64,000 nucleotides of DNA from Streptomyces corallincola (lineage in GTDB: Bacteria > Actinomycetota > Actinomycetes > Streptomycetales > Streptomycetaceae). The notes beneath the pieces were generated by a model. The model saw nothing but the letters and a program-made list of their open reading frames with translations, had not been told where the DNA came from and did no database searches. Both the position numbers and the translations under genes were made by a program. The stretch spans positions 186,001-250,000 of the forward strand of contig NZ_JAHRXF010000004.1 in the NCBI RefSeq assembly GCF_019104725.1, read 5' to 3'. Shown here in pieces: positions 34,221 to 45,865 of the stretch. Each line of letters begins with the position of its first letter. Position 1 is the first letter of the stretch.

Positions 34221-34250
34221 CCGGACGGACCGGGTGACCGGTCCGTCCGG
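34221..34250 (-). terminator. Hairpin terminator after the DUF3052 gene
   Basis: A perfect 13-bp stem CCGGACGGACCGG / CCGGTCCGTCCGG with a GTGA loop, 25 bases downstream of the stop at 34276. Confidence 0.85.
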
Positions 34251-34275
34251 GTGCCGGGTCTTCGGCGGGTGCGGG

Positions 34276-34719
34276 CTACCGCTTGCCGCCCGACTTGGCG
34301 GCCTTCGGCGTCGCCAGACGCGAGCCGCTCCAGTCCTTGCCCACACTGACGCTCTTGGCCGCCGTCAGTCCTGCGGTCGTCGCGGCCTCCGAGATGTCAC
34401 TCGGCTCCACGTACCCCGAGCGGCCGGTCTTCGGCGTGAGCAGCAGGATGGTGCCGCCCTCCTCGATGTACGTGGTGGCATCGACGAGCGAGTCGGTCAG
34501 GTCGCCGTCGTCGTCACGGAACCACAGCACGACTGCGTCGGCCACGTCGTCGTAGTCCTCGTCCATGAGGTCGCCCTCAACGGCTTCCTCGATGGCCTCG
34601 CGGAGTTCCTGATCGACGTCGTCGTCGTAGCCGATCTCCTGGACCACCTGTCCGGGCTGGAATCCCAGCCTGCCGGCCGGGTTAGTCCGCTCCTCCGCGT
34701 GGTCCGCGGTCGCGCTCAC
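34276..34719 (-). CDS. DUF3052 family protein
   Basis: 147 residues: AGRLGFQPGQVVQEIGYDDD, VLWFRDDDGDLTDSLVDATT, GGTILLLTPKTGRSGYVEPS and a basic C-terminal tail, the full DUF3052 pattern. The family is conserved beside aceE in actinomycetes; function unknown. GTG 34719 has a perfect AGGAGG six bases upstream. It is divergent from aceE, so it may be linked to pyruvate metabolism or its regulation. Confidence 0.9.
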   Translation of the reverse strand: MSATADHAEERTNPAGRLGFQPGQVVQEIGYDDDVDQELREAIEEAVEGDLMDEDYDDVADAVVLWFRDDDGDLTDSLVDATTYIEEGGTILLLTPKTGRSGYVEPSDISEAATTAGLTAAKSVSVGKDWSGSRLATPKAAKSGGKR

Positions 34720-35165
34720 GGGTTGCCTCCTGATCATGTCTTGGTGAATGTCCCCGGCCTCGCGCGTGCGCGGGCCGTGGCCGTAGTCCACACGGGCGGG
34801 ACGGATCGCGCAAGTACCCGGCGGTCCGGACCGCCGAAACGGTGACGATCCGGGCCGTGTCGCCCGAACTTCTGGCACGGTACCCCGTTTTCCCGAGGCC
34901 TACATTTCCCCGGTGTGCCCGCTTTGCGCGGTGGGGAATCATCCGGCGGACGCGCCTCGAACAAGTTTGCCAAGCCTGTCGCGGCGCGAGCGTATCGTTG
35001 CGTTTTGACCCGGCCCGTGCCTCGTCCGGTGGCTCGGACCGTGGTGCGGCCCCGTCGCGGCGGGGATGACGTGAGCCTTCCCGCGGTACACGATGAGGAA
35101 CGCCCCGACGCGGGCGGAGAAGAAGACGAGAAGAGAAAACGGCCCTCCGAAAGGTAAGGAACACC
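34720..35165. other. Divergent promoter region between DUF3052 and aceE
   Basis: 446 bases without a convincing gene. It holds an approximately 100-base A/T-richer stretch (34860-35010) where the aceE and DUF3052 promoters probably lie, and ends with AAAGGTAAGGA before the aceE start. No inverted repeat or riboswitch was recognised. Confidence 0.5.
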
Positions 35166-37913
<2,748 letters not shown>

Positions 37914-37965
37914 CGGCCCCGCGCCGGGGCGTGAGGCGCTCCGGCGCGGGCCGGCGGGCATGAGG

Positions 37966-38003
37966 AAGGGGGCGGCCGGGCTGTACAGCCCGGCCGCCCC
38001 CTT
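37966..38003. terminator. Perfect 38-bp palindromic terminator after aceE
   Basis: AAGGGGGCGGCCGGGCTGT and its exact reverse complement abut with no loop, followed by TTGTCTCC. It lies between convergent aceE and the small membrane gene and can serve both. Confidence 0.9.
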
Positions 38004-38072
38004 TGTCTCCCGGCTTCCCTCGGCGGGGCGGACGGTGGGAACGTCCGTGCGCCGGGTGAGGTCGGCGGGCCG

Positions 38073-38378
38073 CTACAGCAGCCCGTTGCCCCAGGTCGCC
38101 GCCCCGGCCAGGGCGATGACGGCCAGCAGGGTGTCGATGGCGCCCAGCACCAGGGCGATCACGGCCGGGACGGAGTGGTTCGGCGACCACTTGCGGCCCA
38201 TCGACTGCCATCCGCAGAACATCGCCACCGGACCGAGCACGATCCCCAGGGCGAAGAAGCCGGCCACGGCACAGACGGTGCCGATGATGCCCAGGGTCGC
38301 GCGGTCCGGCCCGGTCCGCTGCCACGTCCGGCCGCGTGAGCGGGGGTGTCCGCGCGTTCCGTTCCCGAAGCCCGTCAT
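38073..38378 (-). CDS. Small DUF4190-like membrane protein
   Basis: 101 residues. A basic, Gly-rich lead is followed by two or three membrane helices: LGIIGTVCAVAGFFALGIVL with the conserved GPVAMFCGWQSMGRK loop, then PAVIALVLGAIDTLLAVIAL. This resembles the DUF4190 family; function unknown. ATG 38378 (second of two adjacent ATGs) has GAGGAG at the better spacing. Confidence 0.75.
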   Translation of the reverse strand: MTGFGNGTRGHPRSRGRTWQRTGPDRATLGIIGTVCAVAGFFALGIVLGPVAMFCGWQSMGRKWSPNHSVPAVIALVLGAIDTLLAVIALAGAATWGNGLL

Positions 38379-38481
38379 CATCAACTCCTCGTTCGTCGTG
38401 GACCGTTCGGCTCCACCGAGGAGACGGGTACCCCGGTTTTCCCGGAACACCGGGGGGCCCGTACGAGCGCGGGTGCCGAGG

Positions 38482-40095
38482 TCAGATGTGTCCGACGCCC
38501 GCGCCCGCCCCGGCGTTGACGCCCCGCTTGGTGAACAGCGCGACCAGCACGGCGACCACGGCCACGCCCGCCGCGACCAGCGAGGCGAGGCTCATCCCGG
38601 AGATGAAGGTGTCGTGCGCGACGGCGGTGACCTTCGGAATGATCGCGGCCGGCATCTCCTTGGAGACCGGCGCGACACCGATCTGGACGGCCTGGGACGC
38701 CTGGCCGAGCTGGGCCGGGGTCAGCGGGGGCAGGCCCGCGCGGGCCCAGTTCCCGGCGAGGTCGGCGTCCACCTTGGAGGCCATGACGGCGCCGAGCACG
38801 GCGGTGCCGAGGCTGCCGCCGATCTGCATGGCGGCCTGCTGGAGACCACCGGCGACACCGGACAGCTCCATCGGGGCGTTGCCGACGATGACCTCGGTGG
38901 CGCCGACCATGACCGGGGCGAGACCGAGGCCGAGCAGCCCGAACCAGATGGACATCACGCCGCTGCCGGTGTCCACCTTGAGGGTGGACATGCCGTACAT
39001 GGCGACGGCGGTGGCGATCATGCCTCCGGCCAGCGGGATGCGCGGGCCGACCTTGGTGATCGCGGCACCGGCCAGCGGCGAGGCGACGATCATCATGCCG
39101 GTGAGCGGCAGCAGGTGCAGACCGGCGTCGATCGGGCTCATGCCGTGCACGTTCTGGAGGTAGAAGGTGACGAAGAACAGGCCGCCCATGAACGCGATGG
39201 CCATGAGGACCATCAGCACCACGCCCGCCGACAGCGGGACGGAGCGGAACAGGCCGAGCGGGATCAGCGGTTCGGCGGTCCGGGTCTCCCAGTAGGCGAA
39301 CAGCGCGAAGAGGAGCACGGAGGCGACCAGGAAGCCCCAGGTGCGGCCGTCGCCCCAGCCCCAGGCGGGGGCCTTGATGAGCGCCCAGACCAGGCAGAAC
39401 ATCGCGCCGGACAGCAGGGCGATGCCGAGCAGGTCGAAGGAGCGCGGGGCCTTCTCGGCGCGGTGGTCCAGCAGGATCAGCAGACCGAGGACGAGCGCGA
39501 GGGCGCCGACCGGCACGTTGATGAAGAACACCGACTGCCAGTTGACGTGCTCGACGAGTACACCGCCGAGGACGGGACCGGCGGCGGTGGAGGCGCCGAT
39601 GACCATGCCCCAGATGCCGATGGCCATGTTGAGCCGCTCGGCCGGGAAGGTCGCCCGCAGCAGTCCGAGCGCGGCCGGCATCAGCAGCGCGCCGAACAGA
39701 CCCTGGAAGACCCGGAAGGTGACGACCGCGGCAAGGCTGTGGGACAGCCCGATGGCGCCGGACGCGGCGGCGAAGCCGGTCACGCCGATGAGGAACGTCT
39801 GGCGGTGGCCGAAGCGGTCACCGAGCTTGCCCGCGGTGATCAGGGAGACCGCGAGGGCGAGGAAGTAGGCGTTGGCGATCCACTGCACGTCCGAGATGCT
39901 CGCGTGCAGGTCCTTGGCGATGGCCGGGTTGGCGATCGCCACGATGGTGCCGTCCAGGGCCACCATCATGACGCCGACGGCGACGGTGATGAGGGTGAGC
40001 CACGGATGGCCGCGCAGTCCCGGGGCGGGGACCGGCTCCGCCGGGGCGTCGGGCGTCCGGTCCGCCGGGCCGTCGATGGTGGTCTGACTAGTCAT
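38482..40095 (-). CDS. DHA2-type MFS drug exporter
   Basis: 537 residues, 14 membrane helices. ALDGTIVAIANPAI in helix 1, GKLGDRFGHRQTFLIG (motif A), and GPVLGGVLVEHVNWQSVFFI (motif C) mark an EmrB/QacA-type proton antiporter. It exports unknown hydrophobic compounds. TAGCCT lies seven bases before ATG 40095 and there is no ribosome-binding site, so the transcript is probably leaderless. It is divergent from a TetR gene that very likely represses it through the TGTCA-N5-TGACA palindrome between them. Confidence 0.92.
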   Translation of the reverse strand: MTSQTTIDGPADRTPDAPAEPVPAPGLRGHPWLTLITVAVGVMMVALDGTIVAIANPAIAKDLHASISDVQWIANAYFLALAVSLITAGKLGDRFGHRQTFLIGVTGFAAASGAIGLSHSLAAVVTFRVFQGLFGALLMPAALGLLRATFPAERLNMAIGIWGMVIGASTAAGPVLGGVLVEHVNWQSVFFINVPVGALALVLGLLILLDHRAEKAPRSFDLLGIALLSGAMFCLVWALIKAPAWGWGDGRTWGFLVASVLLFALFAYWETRTAEPLIPLGLFRSVPLSAGVVLMVLMAIAFMGGLFFVTFYLQNVHGMSPIDAGLHLLPLTGMMIVASPLAGAAITKVGPRIPLAGGMIATAVAMYGMSTLKVDTGSGVMSIWFGLLGLGLAPVMVGATEVIVGNAPMELSGVAGGLQQAAMQIGGSLGTAVLGAVMASKVDADLAGNWARAGLPPLTPAQLGQASQAVQIGVAPVSKEMPAAIIPKVTAVAHDTFISGMSLASLVAAGVAVVAVLVALFTKRGVNAGAGAGVGHI

Positions 40096-40109
40096 ACCGA
40101 CGAGGCTAG

Positions 40110-40124
40110 TGTCAGCGACTGACA
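40110..40124. promoter_or_regulatory. TetR operator candidate between pump and regulator
   Basis: TGTCA-GCGAC-TGACA, a perfect inverted repeat placed between the -35 (TTGTCA) and -10 (TAGCCT) of the MFS gene. A further AACTGACA half site is at 40151-40158. Binding would block pump transcription. Confidence 0.6.
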
Positions 40125-40209
40125 GTTGACAAACCAATTCACAAGCCGGTAACTGACACGACACCGGCACAATGGATTGAGCTGGAGGTTCGTACACCCG
40201 GGAGAGGCT

Positions 40210-40866
40210 TTGACGGAGACACTGCGGGAGCGCAAGAAGCGGCGCACCCGTGAATCGCTGCTGCGCGCGGCGCTGGAACTGTTCACCACCCAGGGGTACG
40301 ACCGCACCACCGTGGACGAGATCGCCGCCGCGGTCGAGGTGTCGCAGCGCACCTTCTTCCGCTACTTCGCGGGCAAGGAGGACGTGGCCTTCGCGGCGCA
40401 GGACCTCACCGAGCGGCACTTCCTCGCCGCGCTGCGGGCCCGCCCGGCGCGGGAGACCCCGATGGAGGCGCTGCGCCAGGCCGTGCTGGAGGGCTGGGAG
40501 TCGATCCGGGAGCAGGTCGAGGAGGCCGTCCCGGTCGAGTTGTACCTGCGGATGTTCCGGGTGATCGAGGCCACGCCCGCGCTGCTCGCCGCCCATCTGT
40601 GGCGGTCGGCGGCGACCGAGGACACCATCGTGCGGGTGCTCGCGGAGCGTGAGGGCGTGGACGCGGACACCGATCCGCGCCCCCGGCTGGCGGTCGCGGT
40701 GTTCGGCGGGGTGATAAGAGTCACCGAACGCCAGTGGAGCACCGGCGAGGACGGCAGTCCGGAGGCGATGAAGACGCTGACCGCCGCCTACCTCGATCAG
40801 GTCGGTTCCGCGCTCACCGGGCACTGGGGCGAGTCGCACGCGAGGGCCTGCACCGGCGAAACGTGA
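40210..40866 (+). CDS. TetR family transcriptional repressor
   Basis: 218 residues. The N-terminal helix-turn-helix is typical: RTRESLLRAALELFTTQGYD then TTVDEIAAAVEVSQRTFFRY (about residues 11-55). The C-terminal half is the helical ligand/dimer domain. The start is TTG 40210, with GGGAGAGG four bases upstream. It is divergent from an MFS pump, so ligand binding should lift repression of the pump. Confidence 0.9.
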   Translation: MTETLRERKKRRTRESLLRAALELFTTQGYDRTTVDEIAAAVEVSQRTFFRYFAGKEDVAFAAQDLTERHFLAALRARPARETPMEALRQAVLEGWESIREQVEEAVPVELYLRMFRVIEATPALLAAHLWRSAATEDTIVRVLAEREGVDADTDPRPRLAVAVFGGVIRVTERQWSTGEDGSPEAMKTLTAAYLDQVGSALTGHWGESHARACTGET

Positions 40867-40920
40867 CACCGGTCACTCGGTTAACGCGAGACCGTCCCGT
40901 TCTCCTAGTGTGTCCTCCCA

Positions 40921-42201
40921 GTGACTTCCTTCGACACCTCCCCGCAACTCAACGTCGGCCGCATGCTGCTCGCGATGGCCGTGGTCTTCGTGATGCTGGC
41001 GACCACCGGCTGGACCGCGCTGCACAGCCACCGGGAGACCAGTGGCGTGCAGGCGTCGCTGGCCGACTGGCGGCACGGCCGGGTGCACGGGCACCCGCTG
41101 CCCGACCCGCAGGCCGCCCCCGCGAAGCTGGCCCGGTTCTTCGCCAGGCTGACCACCGGCGAACGCGACACGCTGGCCGACCGCTATCCCTTCGCGGTCG
41201 GCAACATGAACGGCGCCCCGGTGACCCTGCGCTACCGCGCCAACCGTGTCGCGCTCCGGCAGGCCCGCGTCACCGAGCGCGAACGCGTCCACGACAACCG
41301 GCTCAGCGAGGCCGGGCAGCAGGACGCCGCGGCGACCGTGGCCCGGTACGACGCGCTGCTCGCGCCGGGACGGCGGATTCTCTCCTTCGACCCCACCGGG
41401 GCGGGCCGGGTCGCGGAGGTGTTCGGCAGCCTGAACCGCGCCGAGCGGATCTCCCTGGTCGTGCCCGGTGTGGACACCAACCTGCTGACCTTCGAGCGCA
41501 CCGGCGCCAAGCGGTACACCGCGCCGGTCGGCATGGCACAGGCGCTGTACGCGGCCGAGCGGAAGGCGAGCCCCCGCACCCGTACGGCCGTCATCGCGTG
41601 GGCCGACTACACCGCGCCGGACGGGCTCGGGGTGGACGCGGCGACCGCGATGCGCGCCGACGAGGGCGCCGTACGGCTGAACGGGCTGCTGCGGGCGCTG
41701 CCCGGCCGGGCGCCGGTGGCGCTGTTCTGCCACAGCTACGGCTCGGTGCTGTGCGGGGTGGCCGCGCACGCGCTGCCGCACCGGGTGACCGATGTGGCGG
41801 TGGCCGCGAGTCCCGGGATGCGGGTCGCGGAGGCGTCCCATCTGCGCACCCCGGCCCATGTGTGGGCGATGCGCGACCCCACGGACTGGATTCGGGACGT
41901 GCCCTATCTGGAACTGGGCGGGCTCGGCCACGGCGCCGACCCGGTCTCCCCCGCGTTCGGCGCGCGGGTGCTGTCGGCCGCCGGGGCGCGCGGGCACGCG
42001 GGCTATTTCCAGCCGGGCACCGACAGCCTGCGCAACTTCGCGGACGTCGGCGTCGGTGACTACGCGAAGGTGACGTGCGCCGGGGACGGCCACGCCTGCC
42101 GGGACGGCCTGCCGGACACCGCCGCGAAGGACACGGCGAAGGACACGGCGAGGGGCACGGCCCACAGCACAGTGGACGGCGCACGGGCGGGACGCGCGTA
42201 G
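40921..42201 (+). CDS. DUF1023 alpha/beta hydrolase, membrane anchored
   Basis: 426 residues. An N-terminal membrane helix (about 14-32) is followed by a DUF1023 domain with SLVVPGVDTNLLTFERTG, the nucleophile elbow ALFCHSYGSVLCG (Ser near residue 275), SPGMRV and the acidic DPTDWIRDVP, with a late His in GHAGYFQPGTDSLRNFADV. It is a probable lipase/esterase-like hydrolase; substrate unknown. GTG 40921 lies nine bases after TAGTGT, with no ribosome-binding site. The tail is Thr/Ala/Lys-rich (DTAKDTARGTAH). Confidence 0.85.
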   Translation: MTSFDTSPQLNVGRMLLAMAVVFVMLATTGWTALHSHRETSGVQASLADWRHGRVHGHPLPDPQAAPAKLARFFARLTTGERDTLADRYPFAVGNMNGAPVTLRYRANRVALRQARVTERERVHDNRLSEAGQQDAAATVARYDALLAPGRRILSFDPTGAGRVAEVFGSLNRAERISLVVPGVDTNLLTFERTGAKRYTAPVGMAQALYAAERKASPRTRTAVIAWADYTAPDGLGVDAATAMRADEGAVRLNGLLRALPGRAPVALFCHSYGSVLCGVAAHALPHRVTDVAVAASPGMRVAEASHLRTPAHVWAMRDPTDWIRDVPYLELGGLGHGADPVSPAFGARVLSAAGARGHAGYFQPGTDSLRNFADVGVGDYAKVTCAGDGHACRDGLPDTAAKDTAKDTARGTAHSTVDGARAGRA

Positions 42202-42291
42202 AGGCGGCCGGGCAAACGGATCGGGAAACAGCAGGAATTGCGGTCCGCGAGGGTGGCGACGGAGAAGGACGTGCCGCATACGATGAGCCGC

Positions 42292-43143
42292 ATGGGTGAC
42301 GTACTGGCGGGTTTTCATGCCGTCTGGGAGTTCGGGTCCGACTCCGTGCTCATCCGCTACGAACGGGGAATCCGGACACCGAAGCTGTTCCAGGCGCTGG
42401 GTGAGCGGCGGGTGCCGTTCGCCGCGATCGAGCGGGTCTCCCTGGGCCCGGCCCGGCGGGGTGCCGTGGCGCTGCGCATGGTGCCGCGTGCCGGTGCCGA
42501 CCCGTTGGCGGAGGCGGCGGCCGGACAGCTCGGTGAGGGCACCGACCCGTACCGTCTGGTGCTCCCGGCCGAGCGTGCCGTACCGGCCGAGGAGTCCGCC
42601 GGGAGGCTGAGCGGGCTGCTCGGCCCGCCGGGGCCCGCCGACGGCTTCCTGGTCGCCGCGCCGGAACCGCCGCTCGCCTTCAAGGCGTACGACGGGAAGG
42701 CGTCGTTCGACGGGACGACCGTGCGGTTCCGCTGGTCGTGGACGGGCGCGTCGTCGGAGAAGTGGAAGGCGGGCGACCGGAGTTTCGCGGTCGCGGACCT
42801 CGGCGGGGTGGAATGGCGCGCGTCGCAGGCCCGGGAGGGGCATCTGCGGCTGCTGTCGCGCGGCGAGGACCCCGACGCGCCGCACGCGCCACCGGACCGG
42901 AACCCGGCGGCGATCGTCTTCGGGCTCGGCTACGGGCAGGTGCACGAGTCGCTGCCGTTCGCGGCGGCCGTCCTGGAGGCGGTCCGCAGGCGGGCGCCGA
43001 AGGCAGCCGTCCCCCGGCAGGCCCGCCGCGACCCGGCGGACATCGCGGAGCGCATCCGCCACCTCGGGGAGCTGCACCGGTCGGGACTGGTGACGGACGA
43101 GGAGTTCTCCTCGAAGAAGGCGGAGCTGCTCGCGGAGCTGTAG
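42292..43143 (+). CDS. DUF4429 protein with C-terminal SHOCT domain
   Basis: 283 residues. Two DUF4429 (PH-like) units: GFHAVWEFGSDSVLIRYERG...PFAAIERVSL and FKAYDGKASFDGTTVRFRWS...DLGGVEWRAS. A SHOCT motif ends the protein (IAERIRHLGELHRSGLVTDE then EFSSKKAELLAEL). These probably act as small scaffolds; no enzyme activity is evident. ATG 42292 is preferred since TACGAT lies seven bases upstream (leaderless) and homologues begin MGDV; ATG 42283 is in frame. Confidence 0.85.
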   Translation: MGDVLAGFHAVWEFGSDSVLIRYERGIRTPKLFQALGERRVPFAAIERVSLGPARRGAVALRMVPRAGADPLAEAAAGQLGEGTDPYRLVLPAERAVPAEESAGRLSGLLGPPGPADGFLVAAPEPPLAFKAYDGKASFDGTTVRFRWSWTGASSEKWKAGDRSFAVADLGGVEWRASQAREGHLRLLSRGEDPDAPHAPPDRNPAAIVFGLGYGQVHESLPFAAAVLEAVRRRAPKAAVPRQARRDPADIAERIRHLGELHRSGLVTDEEFSSKKAELLAEL

Positions 43144-43185
43144 GGAGCCCGCCCGGGGCGCTCGGTGTCCGGTCGGGCCGGGCCC

Positions 43186-43650
43186 TCAGTGGGCGGCGGC
43201 GCCCTGCTCGTAGAAGCCGATCTTCTTGTCGAGGACGGCGAGGGTGCCGCGCAGTTCCGCGATCCGGCCGAGGACGTCCCGGCGGGTGGACTCCAGCAGG
43301 GCCTGGCGTTCGCCGTAGGTGCTCTCGCCCTCGCGGACCAGCTCGGCGTAGCGGACCATGTCCGCCACCGGCATCCCGGTCAGCCGCAGCTTGGTCACGA
43401 AGTCCAGCCAGTCCAGGTCCCGGTTGGTGTAGCGGCGCTGGCCGGTGTGCGAGCGGTCCACGTGCGGCATCAGGCCGATGCGCTCGTACCAGCGCAGGGT
43501 GTGGGCGGTCAGCCCGGTGAAGGCGACGACCTCGCTGATCGTGTAGTGGTCCTTGCCGTCCGGGCGGGGGTGCTGCCGGGGCGGTGGGGCGCAGTGGTCG
43601 AGGGGGGTGGTCCGCTCGGTGCCGGCAGGCGTGGTGTGCATCACCGTCAT
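43186..43650 (-). CDS. MerR family transcriptional regulator
   Basis: 154 residues. The DNA-binding domain is YTISEVVAFTGLTAHTLRWY then ERIGLMPHVDRSHTGQRRYT (about residues 36-75), followed by the coiled-coil dimer helix ending EQGAAAH. No Cys cluster for metals, so it senses an organic or redox signal. ATG 43650 lies seven bases after TAGCGT. Its own promoter contains a perfect MerR-type operator, so it is autoregulated. The next gene (GNAT) is divergent and could share the site. Confidence 0.9.
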   Translation of the reverse strand: MTVMHTTPAGTERTTPLDHCAPPPRQHPRPDGKDHYTISEVVAFTGLTAHTLRWYERIGLMPHVDRSHTGQRRYTNRDLDWLDFVTKLRLTGMPVADMVRYAELVREGESTYGERQALLESTRRDVLGRIAELRGTLAVLDKKIGFYEQGAAAH

Positions 43651-43657
43651 GGCCTCC

Positions 43658-43688
43658 ACGCTATGGCCTTGGAGTGCACTCCAGGCAA
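43658..43688 (-). promoter_or_regulatory. MerR-type promoter with operator in a 19-bp spacer
   Basis: On the minus strand TTGCCT (43688-43683), a 19-base spacer and TAGCGT (43663-43658). The palindrome TGGAGTGCACTCCA (43670-43683) lies between them, as in promoters that MerR proteins activate by twisting overlong spacers. Confidence 0.75.
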
Positions 43689-43747
43689 GCGGGACCCGGT
43701 AAGAAAACCGGCGGCGGGCGGCGGCCCGGTCCTCATACCGTGACGGC

Positions 43748-44239
43748 ATGAGTCTCGTACGACGGGCAGGGCCCGAGGACGCCGCCGAAGTGCTGCGGCT
43801 GCGGCAGGTGATGCTCGACTCGGTACGGCCGGACGACCCGCCCGGTACGACCGCCTGGCACACCGCGTCGCTCCCCCTGCTGCGCGCCCGCCTGGCCGAC
43901 TCCGGCGACTTCGCGGCCTTCGTGGTGGACCACCCGGAGCGTTCCGGCGGTCCGGGCGGTCCGGGTGCGCTGGCGGCGCTCGCGGTGGGCAGCGTGGAGT
44001 ACCGCATCGGCCGGGCCGACAACCCCGGGGGCCGGGTGGGCCACGTCTTCAGCGTGGCCACCGACCCGGACGCCCGCCGTCGCGGCTACGCCCGCGCCTG
44101 CGTCACGGAGCTGCTGGCCTGGCTCCGGGCGTCCGGCGCGTCCCACGTGGACCTGAACGCCTCGGCGGAGGCGGAACCGCTGTACGCGTCCCTGGGCTTC
44201 GTCCGGAAACCCGACCCGGCGATGCGGCTGAGGTTCTGA
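43748..44239 (+). CDS. GNAT family N-acetyltransferase
   Basis: 163 residues. The acetyl-CoA site is VGHVFSVATDPDARRRGYAR (about residues 97-116, with the RRRGYA loop), followed by LLAWLRASGASHVDLNAS and AEPLYASLGFVRKPDPAM. Substrate unknown. TACCGT lies six bases before ATG 43748, so leaderless initiation is likely. It is divergent from the MerR gene, which may control it. Confidence 0.87.
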   Translation: MSLVRRAGPEDAAEVLRLRQVMLDSVRPDDPPGTTAWHTASLPLLRARLADSGDFAAFVVDHPERSGGPGGPGALAALAVGSVEYRIGRADNPGGRVGHVFSVATDPDARRRGYARACVTELLAWLRASGASHVDLNASAEAEPLYASLGFVRKPDPAMRLRF

Positions 44240-44311
44240 GGGGCGCGGGGAGGTGCGTCCGGGGGGAGGCTGCGGGGCGGGAGTGCTCGGGCAGGCCCTA
44301 GGCTCGCGGGC

Positions 44312-45133
44312 ATGTCGTTGCAGAGTCTGGCGCTGATCGAGAAGTGGCCCGTCCCCACCGCCGCCGCGGGTGTCGTACGGGCGGACGGGACCGTGCTCGG
44401 GACCCACGGGCCGGGCGGGCACCGTTTCCCGCTGGCGTCGGTGACCAAGCCGCTGGCGGCGTACGCGGTGCTGGTCGCCTACGAGGAGGGGGCGGTCGAG
44501 CTGGACGAACCGGCGGGCCCGCCCGGCTCCACGGTCCGGCACCTGCTCGCGCACACCTCGGGCCTGGCGTTCGACGAGCACCGGACGACCGCGCCGCCCG
44601 GTGAGCGGCGGCTGTACTCCAACGCGGGCTTCGAGCAGTTGGGCGAGCACGTCGCGGCGGCGGCGGACATCCCCTTCGCGGAGTACCTGCGGCAGGCGGT
44701 GCTGGAGCCGCTGGGCATGACGGCCACCTCGCTGGAGGGCTCGCCCGCGAAGGACGGCGTGTCCACGGTGGACGACCTGCTGCGCTTCGCCGCGGAACTC
44801 CAGGCGCCCCGGCTGCTGGACCCGCGCACGGTCGCGGCGGCGATGAGCGTGCAGTACCCCGGCCTGAAGGGCGTCCTCCCCGGCTACGGCCACCAGAACC
44901 CCAACGACTGGGGTCTCGGCTTCGAGATCCGCGACTCCAAGTCCCCCCACTGGACGGGGAGTTCGTCCTCCCCGCGCACCTTCGGCCACTTCGGCCAGTC
45001 CGGTACGTTCCTGTGGACCGACCCCGAGGCGGGCGCGGCCTGCGTCACCCTGACCGACCGCCCCTTCGGCCCCTGGGCGGTCGAGGCATGGCCGGAGTTC
45101 ACCAACGCGGTACTGGCGGAGCTGCGGGGTTAG
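44312..45133 (+). CDS. Serine hydrolase, class C beta-lactamase/esterase family
   Basis: 273 residues, no signal peptide. The catalytic SxxK is ASVTKPLAAYAVL (Ser near 43), YxN is RLYSNAGFEQLG, and HFGQSG stands for the KTG box near the end. Such cytoplasmic members are usually esterases or peptidases rather than true lactamases. TAGGCT lies seven bases before ATG 44312 (leaderless). It overlaps the convergent pirin gene by four bases. Confidence 0.88.
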   Translation: MSLQSLALIEKWPVPTAAAGVVRADGTVLGTHGPGGHRFPLASVTKPLAAYAVLVAYEEGAVELDEPAGPPGSTVRHLLAHTSGLAFDEHRTTAPPGERRLYSNAGFEQLGEHVAAAADIPFAEYLRQAVLEPLGMTATSLEGSPAKDGVSTVDDLLRFAAELQAPRLLDPRTVAAAMSVQYPGLKGVLPGYGHQNPNDWGLGFEIRDSKSPHWTGSSSSPRTFGHFGQSGTFLWTDPEAGAACVTLTDRPFGPWAVEAWPEFTNAVLAELRG

Positions 45134-45777
45134 CGGGTCAGCTCCCAGACGAGGAGTTCGGCGGGGGTGAGGGCGCGTGCCACGAGGGCTCGCGCGTCGG
45201 TGACGCGGGCGGCGTCGCCGGGGGTGAGGCGCTCCCCGTCGATCTCCGTCTCCCCGCGCACGGCGTGCACGTAGAGGTACGGCGCGTCGGGCAGCGCGGT
45301 CCGGTCGCCGGGGGCGAGACGGCGGACGTGCAGCAGGGCACCGGCGGCGGGCACGGCGTACGGGGTGGCGTCCGCGAGACCCCGTACGACGGTGTACGCG
45401 GGGGTGCCGCCGGGCTCACCGGGCGCGAGCCACATCTGCACGAACACCAGCTCCTCGCCGGTGTCGTTGCACTCCTCGTGCCGGACGCCTCCGGCGGAGC
45501 GCAGATGCTGCACGTCACCGGGCCGCACCCGGCTCACGTTCCCCTCCGAGTCCCGGTGCGTCAGCTCCCCCCGCACCACCCACGTCACGATCTCGGTATG
45601 GCTGTGCGGGTGCTCGTCGAACCCCGTACGGGGTGCCAGCACCTCCTCGTTGACGGCGATCAGCGCGCCGAAGCGGAGGTTGTCGGGGTCGTAGTGCGCA
45701 CCGAAGGACAGCGCGTGCAGGGACGTGATGCCCTCCGCACCGTCCCGGTACCGCGCCCCGCCGGGCCACACCTCCAT
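45130..45777 (-). CDS. Pirin family (bicupin) protein
   Basis: 215 residues. The metal site is FDEHPHSHTEIVTWVVRGEL (His residues, then Glu) with HEECNDTG later. Pirins are iron-binding bicupins; some are quercetinases or redox sensors and in Streptomyces pirin is linked to central metabolism. ATG 45777 is used; GTG 45780 is the adjacent alternative. It is adjacent to and divergent from the fatty-acid regulator gene. Confidence 0.88.
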   Translation of the reverse strand: MEVWPGGARYRDGAEGITSLHALSFGAHYDPDNLRFGALIAVNEEVLAPRTGFDEHPHSHTEIVTWVVRGELTHRDSEGNVSRVRPGDVQHLRSAGGVRHEECNDTGEELVFVQMWLAPGEPGGTPAYTVVRGLADATPYAVPAAGALLHVRRLAPGDRTALPDAPYLYVHAVRGETEIDGERLTPGDAARVTDARALVARALTPAELLVWELTR

Positions 45778-45865
45778 CACACCCCCAACCTAGTGCTGCC
45801 ACCCCCCGGGGCCCCGCGGCACCCTCCGGCACACGCCGCCCACCCGATAAGGCACCCTTGTCCCC

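Noticed and set aside
34915..35157. Small 80-codon gene in the aceE leader
   Set aside because: No ribosome-binding site, Arg/Val-rich, and no recognised family; more likely leader DNA.
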